Shown here piece after piece: positions 1-5,207 of a stretch of 5,207 nt of DNA. Where the stretch lies: positions 1 through 5,207 of the forward strand of contig DVLH01000216.1 in assembly GCA_018715585.1 (NCBI GenBank), given 5' to 3'. The translations under genes were made by a program, and so were the position numbers. This stretch comes from Candidatus Aphodomonas merdavium. GTDB taxonomy: Bacteria; Bacillota; Clostridia; Christensenellales; Aristaeellaceae. The stretch's first letter is position 1. Every line of letters begins with the position of its first letter. Below the pieces are notes generated by a model. The model saw only the letters and a list, made by a program, of their open reading frames with translations, was not told where the DNA came from and searched no databases.

Positions 1-1000
1 AAAAGGCTTTATTCTCCTAACGCAAACAACCTTTTAAAGATCGCACGTTTTTGACAAAAGACAGTTTCCCCCGGGCGCGTTAAACGCAGTTAGCCGCCAT
101 TCGCCAGCGCTAAGCCTTTCCTCCCGGCATCAAACGGAAGCCGTAATTTCACTTCTATCCGATTTTCCGCCAATGCGTCAATCCCTCTCAAAGCAAAAAA
201 CGGACACACGGCAGGGCTTGCCCCTTTTCCGCTGCTCGTCCTATAATTTTCCATCCGGCAATGAGCCCTTTCTTCCCCAACGCAAGGAAATGCAAATCCC
301 TTGCCTCCGTTGACCCCCTGTTGCTGGCAAAGCTTCTCGTTTCCACCGCACTTTATTTTCCGATTTGTTGCCGGCCGCCATTTCTCCCGTTTTCTTCTGC
401 CTCCTGCGCCGGGGCACAGCAAAGCGCGTTTGCGGCGCCTTTCAAAGCCCTTAGCAGGTTGCGGCTGGTATTCCGCCCCCGCCTCCTTCCAATTGTCCGC
501 GCATAAGCTTAGCAATCCGCCCTGGCCGCCTTTGAGGAAAGCCTTGTTTCCAGGCCGGCCCACCAAGTGCGCGGCCATTTGCCCAGCAATAAAGCGCCAG
601 CAGAAACAGGCCTTTCCCATGCGGGCATCCGTCCCCCGGAACAACAAAACGCTCCGGCGAACGCACAAACTTGAGCATCTGCGCGTTGCCTATTCCTTCC
701 CGGAGCATAAAGCGTGAACCTTTCCCGGCATTTTCGGGTATTCAATTGGTTTAGCGTTCCTTCGGCACCACACACGCGGACCTGCAATCCTTTTTCGTTC
801 TTTCCTCTTACCCCCCTCCTCTAATCCTTCATATGGAAAAAAGCCGGCATTTTCCTACCACTTCATTGTTTTCATGGCCGCTTTTAGTCCTTCGGCGCAA
901 GCAAAATCTCGGCGCGTTCACCTCGAATGCGCCAACCGCTTGTTGCCATCAGCCATGCGAATGGCTTTCTTTTCCACCCTCAGGCTGTTTGCCTAACAGG
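1..1000. other. Long stretch without a supportable gene
   Basis: I see no convincing gene here. Several ORFs of 60 to 190 codons are open on both strands, but they overlap one another in different frames. Their translations are rich in Arg, Gly, Pro, Cys and Ala with no recognisable domain, and none has a well-placed ribosome binding site. The plus strand is visibly pyrimidine-rich: bases 781-830 contain 43 C or T out of 50. No tRNA, rRNA, tmRNA, RNase P or riboswitch consensus was recognised by eye. A TATAAT hexamer occurs at 242-247 and a TTGACA at 51-56, neither with a good partner box. The stretch lies downstream of the glpK terminator. It may be a true intergenic spacer, a decayed gene, or the leader of something beyond the left edge. 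Confidence 0.6.
951..975 (+). terminator. Weak candidate intrinsic terminator, plus strand
   Basis: A perfect 6-bp stem (951-956 AGCCAT with 961-966 ATGGCT) is closed by GCGA, a GNRA-type tetraloop, and is followed by the T-rich stretch TTCTTTT. Read on the plus strand it has the layout of a short intrinsic terminator and faces the stronger glpK terminator. The stem is short, half of its pairs are A-T, the T run is interrupted, and no plus-strand gene is seen upstream. It may be chance. Confidence 0.25.
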
Positions 1001-1002
1001 GC

Positions 1003-1032
1003 AAAAAAAACGCATCCGCATATCGCGGATGC
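1003..1032 (-). terminator. Rho-independent terminator of the glpK unit
   Basis: On the minus strand, GCATCCGC (1032-1025) and GCGGATGC (1019-1012) form a perfect 8-bp stem around the five-base loop GATAT. One G follows, then an unbroken run of eight T (1010-1003). The hairpin begins 24 bases after the glpK stop codon, the expected place for the end of this transcription unit. Read on the plus strand the same hairpin is not followed by T residues, so it should act in one direction only. Confidence 0.93.
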
Positions 1033-1056
1033 ACAAATGTAATTTCCCTTGCGTCA

Positions 1057-2571
1057 TCAGGACGAGGAAGGCATTTCATCCCCCTCGCGGGCCTCCCAGC
1101 CTTTTGCGCGAGCCACGGCCCGCCGCCACTCGCCGCGCAGCGCATCGCGCGCTTTCGCTTCCATCTGCGGCACGAACGCCCGCTCGCACTGCCAATGATT
1201 CATAATCTCATCATAGGTAAGCACGCCAGCCGCCATCCCTGCCATCATTGCCGCACCGCGCGCGGTGGTTTCAATCACAGGAGGACGCTCCACCGTCAGC
1301 CCCAGCAAATCCGCCTGGAACTGCATCAAAAACCCATTGGCGCATGCACCGCCGTCAGCACGCAGCGCATGCGGCCGGAAGCCGCAATCGTCCGCCATGG
1401 CATCAATCAAATCGGCGCTTTGTTGGGCAATCGACTCCAGCGCGGCGCGCACAAGATGCGCGCGCCCGGTACCGCGCGTAAGCCCAACCACTGTACCGCG
1501 GGCGTACATATCCCAATGGGGCGCGCCAAGCCCCGTAAACGCCGGAACGAGGTAGACGCCGCCGTTGTCCGGTATAGACAGTGCAACGGCTTCACTTTCC
1601 TGCGCGCTGGCGATCAACCCCATCTCGTCACGCAACCACTGTACGACTGCGCCGCCAACGAACACGCTGCCTTCCAGCGCATAATGCGTCTGGCCCTGCG
1701 CCCGCCATGCCACCGTCGTCAGCAGGCCGCTACGGGATACGACAGGCGTCGTCCCCGTATTCATCAGCAAAAAGCAGCCAGTGCCATACGTATTTTTCAT
1801 CATGCCCGGCCGGCAACACGCCTGGCCGAAAAGGGACGATTGTTGATCACCGCACATCGCGCAAACGGGAACAGGAACGCCAAGAATCTCTTTGCGCAGC
1901 GCGCCCATAAACCGCGCGTTCTCCACAATTTCCGGCAAAACGGAGCGTGGAATCTCAAGCGCATTCAACAGTGTTTCATCCCATTGAAGCGTCCGCAGAT
2001 CCATCAGCATCGTGCGCGATGCATTTGCGGCATCGGTGATGTGCGGATGTCCTTCCAGCAAGTTCCAGGCCAGGAACGTATCGATTGTGCCAAAGCACAG
2101 CTCGCCCCGCTGCGCACGCTCACGCACGCCTGGCAAATCCAACAGCCATTTCAGCTTCGTGCCAGCGAAATAGGCATCCGCAATCAATCCCGTAACCGAG
2201 CGGATATATTCCTTCATACCGTCAGCCACAAGCTTTTCTACAATCGGAGCTGTCCTACGGCATTGCCAAACAATCGCATGATAGACGGGTTCTCCCGTCT
2301 GTTTATCCCAAAGCACAGCCGTCTCACGCTGGTTGGCAATGCCGATAGCCGCGATCTCCTGTGGATCAATCTTTGTCTGCGCAACAAGAAGGCGCAGCGA
2401 TTCTCTCTGCGTAGAGAGAATCGCTGCCGGATCATGTTCTACCCAGCCGGGCTTTGGATAAATCTGCGGAAATTCCATCCCATACTGCGCAATCATCCGT
2501 CCCTGCAAATCAAACAAGACGGCGCGGGAGCTTGTCGTTCCCTGGTCAAGCGCAATCAGATACTTTTTCAT
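1057..2571 (-). CDS. glpK: Glycerol kinase (ATP:glycerol 3-phosphotransferase)
   Basis: This cytoplasmic FGGY-family sugar kinase phosphorylates glycerol with ATP to sn-glycerol-3-phosphate, the committed step of glycerol uptake and catabolism. At 504 aa it is full length for the family. GlpK hallmarks run throughout: the phosphate-binding DQGTTSSRA (residues 9-17), NQRET (80-84) with glycerol-contacting Arg82 and Glu83, WQCRRT (102-107), Tyr134, GDQQ (241-244) with the expected catalytic base Asp242, NTYGTGCF (260-267), and the nucleotide-site DGGACAN (406-412). FGGY signature 2 is intact (359-379). Signature 1 (134-146) deviates: Ala136 replaces the usual Pro/Ser/Thr and Leu146 the usual polar residue, and the DPYF seen in E. 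coli is DAYF here. The loop before the catalytic Asp lacks both the His phosphorylated by HPr in enterococcal GlpK and the E. coli-type GGTR fructose-bisphosphate loop. The ATG directly follows the stop of the upstream gene, which implies coupled translation; a terminator follows. Glycerol specificity is well supported; the regulatory inferences are not tested. Confidence 0.97.
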   Translation of the reverse strand: MKKYLIALDQGTTSSRAVLFDLQGRMIAQYGMEFPQIYPKPGWVEHDPAAILSTQRESLRLLVAQTKIDPQEIAAIGIANQRETAVLWDKQTGEPVYHAIVWQCRRTAPIVEKLVADGMKEYIRSVTGLIADAYFAGTKLKWLLDLPGVRERAQRGELCFGTIDTFLAWNLLEGHPHITDAANASRTMLMDLRTLQWDETLLNALEIPRSVLPEIVENARFMGALRKEILGVPVPVCAMCGDQQSSLFGQACCRPGMMKNTYGTGCFLLMNTGTTPVVSRSGLLTTVAWRAQGQTHYALEGSVFVGGAVVQWLRDEMGLIASAQESEAVALSIPDNGGVYLVPAFTGLGAPHWDMYARGTVVGLTRGTGRAHLVRAALESIAQQSADLIDAMADDCGFRPHALRADGGACANGFLMQFQADLLGLTVERPPVIETTARGAAMMAGMAAGVLTYDEIMNHWQCERAFVPQMEAKARDALRGEWRRAVARAKGWEAREGDEMPSSS

Positions 2572-2581
2572 TTATTTCACC
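2572..2581 (-). promoter_or_regulatory. glpK: glpK translation start junction and weak ribosome binding site
   Basis: The upstream gene ends GTG GTG AAA TAA and glpK begins with the very next base. No AGGAGG-like sequence precedes the ATG. The best match is GGTGA (2581-2577), which can pair with the UCACC part of the 16S rRNA 3' end and lies 5 bases from the ATG, inside the last codons of the upstream gene. This points to glpK being translated largely by coupling or re-initiation from the propeller gene. Confidence 0.5.
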
Positions 2582-5184
2582 ACTACGCCATGCAGCACGC
2601 CATCTTGCGTGAGAATGGCAATCGCATCGTTGAACGCCGCAGGCGAACCCACCACGGCCGTTCCCAGTTCCAGGCGCGTCAACTCTGCACCGCTGGCGGC
2701 ATCAAGGAGTACAAGCGCGCCGTTATCGTCGCCCTGGAGAACCCAAGCGCCCTGACTTGTCACCTCTTGAACCGTTTGCGAACCGGCCTGCGAAGCCGTC
2801 TGGCTCTCTTCTTCCGCAGGGGCCTGTTCTTCTACAGCGCCGTAAAGCGCCAATGGAGACGATGTCGCCGCTGTGCTCAGCTGCGCTGTCCAAACAGTTC
2901 CACCATCCGCCTTGCGCAGCCCGTACACCGTGGCAGCTGTACCGTCGCTCACCGTAACGATGATCAGGTCAGAAATTTCATTTTCGCCAATGACGGGAGC
3001 CGCAACGTTGTTGCCATTGAAGCGCTGCGACCAAACCACGGAACCATCCTCAGCGTTGATGCGGCGGATCGAAACGCCGTCAGTACCCACAGAGGATGCA
3101 TACAGCGCCAGGCCATCCACATCGTCCAACGCCAGCGAAACGCCGCTTTCCTCGCCTGTAGCAATCGCCCATTTGGAAGTAAGCGTGTTCACGTCCAGGC
3201 AGTTAATCACGCCGCCCTTGGTGGCATAGTACGCATAGCCGTCATACGCGGCCACAGCGGTTTGGACGGTCGCGTCCTCCGCTCCGGCGCTTTGCGCACG
3301 GTAGACCTCCAGCTTCGGATCAATCTTGAGCGAATCGATCTGCTGGTTGTTCCCTTCGCCCTTAAGCTCAAGCGTCTTGCCAAGCGTTAACGTATAGAAC
3401 AGGCCGTTATTGCCCGCAGTGAGCATGACATCAGCGCTATAATCGATTAACGGAGCGCTCATGAAACCGCAATCGCTCGAGAGCGCGGTCGTATCCGACC
3501 CTTTAATTACGCAAATCTTCTTGCCTGTCAGCAAATTATAAGCAAACAGCCCGCTTTCCTCGGCATTTGCGCCGCCCACGAACATGATAGGCAATCCGTT
3601 GGGGTAAAGGCTAATAGAACCCTGAAGCGGTACGGCCACGTCGATTGGATCGCGCGTCGCCTCGCCGGTCTCCAGATCAAAGAAATATACTTTCCCGTCG
3701 TTTGCAGCCACAATCACTTCCGTGAACGCCGTCTTTTCGATCAGCTCCTCGCTCAGCGGCATGCTGGCGCGGATGTTGGCATGCCAACGGACGATCAACG
3801 GCTGCATTGCACTGCTATCAATTGTCGTATCCATTGCGGCCGTCTGGGCAGTCCATGCCTCTTCCAGCGTGTTCTCCGCAATGTTCACGCCGCCATAGGC
3901 CGCGTTTTTGCGCATGCCCGTCGCGCGGAACGTCAGCACGCCGTTTACGCCGGTATACGTCTCCGTATCGCCCAGCGCCACAGGCGTCTCGCGGCTAAAG
4001 CTTGTCTGCTCCGTAGCATTGACATAGATGTTTTCCGTCAACGCCGCAACGCTTGTATCACCGTCAGCGGTTTGGTCAGACGTGATCACTGGCTCGCTGC
4101 TGGACGCAACCGGCTCTGCCGTGGGTTCTGGCGCCGTTTCGCCAACCTTAACGTACGTGCCGTTTGCGCGGGCCTCGTTCCAGCCGGAAACGTTCCCCGG
4201 ATATACCTCGATGATGCCCTCATACGGGGCTGCGAAATAATACATCAGCCGCCAGACACGGCCCTCGGCCGTATCGACGTATGTATCGCTCCCGCTGACC
4301 TCCATGAGAATTTGGCCATTGCTATCGACAACCTGCAATTTGTCGGTCATCAAGCTCGTCGTCACCTGCAGGAGCATTGGCTCGTCCATGGATTCCATAA
4401 CCGCCGGATCGACGTTAAAGCCAATAACGACCGCCTCGGACGCATCCGGGATAGGCACGGGCGTAGGCGTCGGGACGGGCGTGGGTTCCGGCGTAGGCGT
4501 CGGCTCCGGCGTAGGCTCCGTGATGATGCCGCGAATAAACGACACAGCAGGCTCAATCACCCGCGGAATGGTGATGTCGGAATGGCGCGCAAAATAATAC
4601 GTCACCCCGCCAAGCAGCACCAGTACGAGCACCACAATGAGCACCCATGTATACCAGCGCGTCCCGCCGCGGTTGTCGTCATCATAGTCTTCCTGCGGAT
4701 CGTACGCTTCGTCAAAATCCTCAGGCTCCTCGTCGTATTGGCTGGGACGGGGCGCAGGCTTCCGCCCGCGCGCCGGACGTTCCTCCTGCGGCTCGACATC
4801 TTCGTAAAAAGATCCCTTTTTATTTTTGCCACTGCTACCCTCGGGCGCTTTGGCAGAAGCATCTCTAGACGCGCGTGCCCCAGAGGCAGGCTTGGCGTAT
4901 GGCGTGCTCGTCGCCTCGTTGCCACCGACGCTCCAGCTGCGTTCATACCGCGCAGCAGGCCGCGAAGAGCGCGTTCCGGAAGCAAACGCTCCCTCTTCCT
5001 CCTCGGCAGAATAATACCGGGAAGCATCCTGCGCTTGCGTGGCGCGCTGCTGCGGCTGCTGGGCCTGTTCGTCCCGCATTCTCGCCGCCTGGGATCTGCG
5101 CCTACGCGGGGCCGGTGTTTCCTCGCTCGCCGCGTCTGGGTAGTTGCGTTGATACCGTTCGTTGCGTTTTTGATCGCGATTCAT
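2572..5184 (-). CDS. Membrane-anchored PQQ-like beta-propeller protein
   Basis: The predicted protein of 870 aa has these parts in order: a disordered cytoplasmic N-terminus (1-176) with a basic cluster near 27-37 and a strongly acidic run at 151-171; one transmembrane helix (about 177-198) and no cleavage motif; a Pro/Thr/Glu linker (223-248); a small beta-rich, probably Ig-like domain (249-347); a second short Pro/Glu linker (352-367); and a PQQ/WD40-like propeller from about 380 to the end. Repeated blade endings of the type D-x-x-T/D-G-x-x-x-W are visible near 497-508, 544-560, 657-674, 704-722, 751-769 and 822-840, with weaker ones near 434-448 and 593-607, suggesting about eight blades. 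Short basic residues before the helix and the linkers after it argue for N-in, C-out. The fold often serves as a binding scaffold or an assembly factor; no PQQ enzyme residues are evident and the function is unknown. I chose the ATG at 5184 because GGAG lies 9 bases upstream; a TTG at 5199, preceded by GGAGAG, would add five residues. It abuts glpK in the same frame. Confidence 0.88.
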   Translation of the reverse strand: MNRDQKRNERYQRNYPDAASEETPAPRRRRSQAARMRDEQAQQPQQRATQAQDASRYYSAEEEEGAFASGTRSSRPAARYERSWSVGGNEATSTPYAKPASGARASRDASAKAPEGSSGKNKKGSFYEDVEPQEERPARGRKPAPRPSQYDEEPEDFDEAYDPQEDYDDDNRGGTRWYTWVLIVVLVLVLLGGVTYYFARHSDITIPRVIEPAVSFIRGIITEPTPEPTPTPEPTPVPTPTPVPIPDASEAVVIGFNVDPAVMESMDEPMLLQVTTSLMTDKLQVVDSNGQILMEVSGSDTYVDTAEGRVWRLMYYFAAPYEGIIEVYPGNVSGWNEARANGTYVKVGETAPEPTAEPVASSSEPVITSDQTADGDTSVAALTENIYVNATEQTSFSRETPVALGDTETYTGVNGVLTFRATGMRKNAAYGGVNIAENTLEEAWTAQTAAMDTTIDSSAMQPLIVRWHANIRASMPLSEELIEKTAFTEVIVAANDGKVYFFDLETGEATRDPIDVAVPLQGSISLYPNGLPIMFVGGANAEESGLFAYNLLTGKKICVIKGSDTTALSSDCGFMSAPLIDYSADVMLTAGNNGLFYTLTLGKTLELKGEGNNQQIDSLKIDPKLEVYRAQSAGAEDATVQTAVAAYDGYAYYATKGGVINCLDVNTLTSKWAIATGEESGVSLALDDVDGLALYASSVGTDGVSIRRINAEDGSVVWSQRFNGNNVAAPVIGENEISDLIIVTVSDGTAATVYGLRKADGGTVWTAQLSTAATSSPLALYGAVEEQAPAEEESQTASQAGSQTVQEVTSQGAWVLQGDDNGALVLLDAASGAELTRLELGTAVVGSPAAFNDAIAILTQDGVLHGVVVK
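4450..4518 (-). repeat. Short direct repeats encoding a Pro/Thr/Glu linker
   Basis: This segment codes for alternating Pro with Thr, Glu and Val just outside the membrane. At DNA level GGCGTAGGCGTCGG occurs at 4460-4473 and again at 4490-4503, 30 bases apart, and TCCGGCGTAGGC at 4487-4498 and 4505-4516, 18 bases apart. Such near-identical units suggest growth or loss by slippage, so linker length may vary between strains. The linker probably spaces the extracytoplasmic domains from the membrane. Confidence 0.8.
4591..4656 (-). other. Transmembrane segment of the propeller protein
   Basis: This segment encodes about 22 hydrophobic residues (W-Y-T-W followed by a run of Val, Leu and Ile, then G-G-V-T-Y-Y-F). 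It is preceded by NRGGTR and followed by ARHSD. There is no signal-peptidase AxA site or lipobox Cys, so it reads as an uncleaved signal anchor with the short N-terminal part inside the cell. Confidence 0.88.
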
Positions 5185-5193
5185 GGCTTCACG

Positions 5194-5197
5194 CTCC
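5194..5197 (-). promoter_or_regulatory. Ribosome binding site favouring the ATG start of the propeller gene
   Basis: GGAG (5197-5194) sits 9 bases before the ATG at 5184-5182. A competing TTG at 5199-5197 has its own GGAGAG at the window edge (5207-5202), but only two bases separate that hexamer from the TTG. The ATG is therefore preferred. The two candidate starts are in frame and differ by only five residues. Confidence 0.5.
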
Positions 5198-5207
5198 AAT
5201 TCTCTCC

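Noticed and set aside
1..57. Possible leftward promoter and AGGAG ribosome binding site for a gene beyond the left edge
   Set aside because: AGGAG (18-14 on the minus strand) has no start codon within the 13 bases to the edge, and the TTGTCA box has no -10 box at proper spacing.
282..304. Inverted repeat GCAAGG / CCTTGC with an 11-base loop
   Set aside because: It has only 6 bp, a large loop and no T run on either strand; chance is sufficient.
261..717. Plus-strand ORFs of 81 and 138 codons
   Set aside because: They are Pro, Arg and Phe-rich translations of pyrimidine-rich DNA, overlap in different frames, and have no ribosome binding site.
90..787. Overlapping minus-strand ORFs of 85, 92 and 192 codons
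   Set aside because: They occupy different frames of the same purine-rich strand, show no domain, and lack well-placed ribosome binding sites. At most they could be remnants of a decayed gene.
725..854. CCGGCATTTTC occurring at 725-735 and 844-854
   Set aside because: Two copies of an 11-base word without flanking similarity are too little to call a repeat element.
833..1042. Plus-strand ORF of 69 codons beginning ATGGAAAAAAGC
   Set aside because: Its upstream sequence is a pyrimidine tract with no ribosome binding site, and it runs through both hairpins including the glpK terminator.
1195..3390. Plus-strand ORF of 731 codons running antisense across both minus-strand genes
   Set aside because: It is an antisense shadow made possible because the two genes share a frame. 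Its translation is rich in Arg, His, Ala and Cys without domains, and glpK on the other strand is unmistakable.

Overview
The window reads as a piece of a moderately GC-rich Gram-positive genome, most likely Clostridia-like Firmicutes. This is inferred from protein style: a single-pass membrane protein with a disordered cytoplasmic N-terminus, a Pro/Thr/Glu linker and an extracytoplasmic beta-propeller, next to a GlpK-type glycerol kinase. No marker gene fixes the taxonomy.

Layout: everything confidently coding lies on the minus strand, so it is transcribed from right to left. The first gene (about 5184 to 2572) encodes an 870-residue membrane-anchored PQQ-like (WD40-like) beta-propeller protein. 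Its TAA stop is followed at once, in the same reading frame, by the ATG of glpK (2571 to 1057, 504 aa). A clear intrinsic terminator (1003-1032) ends the transcription unit 24 bases after the glpK stop. The promoter must lie beyond the right edge, because no convincing one is visible between the genes.

The remaining 1 kb (1-1000) holds no gene I can support. It is pyrimidine-rich on the plus strand, has only mutually contradictory low-complexity ORFs, and carries one weak plus-strand terminator-like hairpin (951-975) facing the glpK terminator.

How the genes may work together: glycerol kinase traps glycerol as glycerol-3-phosphate in the cytoplasm. The propeller protein displays its main domain outside the membrane. 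Zero-distance coupling suggests co-expression, but neither sequence shows a biochemical link. No mobile element, CRISPR array, tRNA or rRNA was seen.
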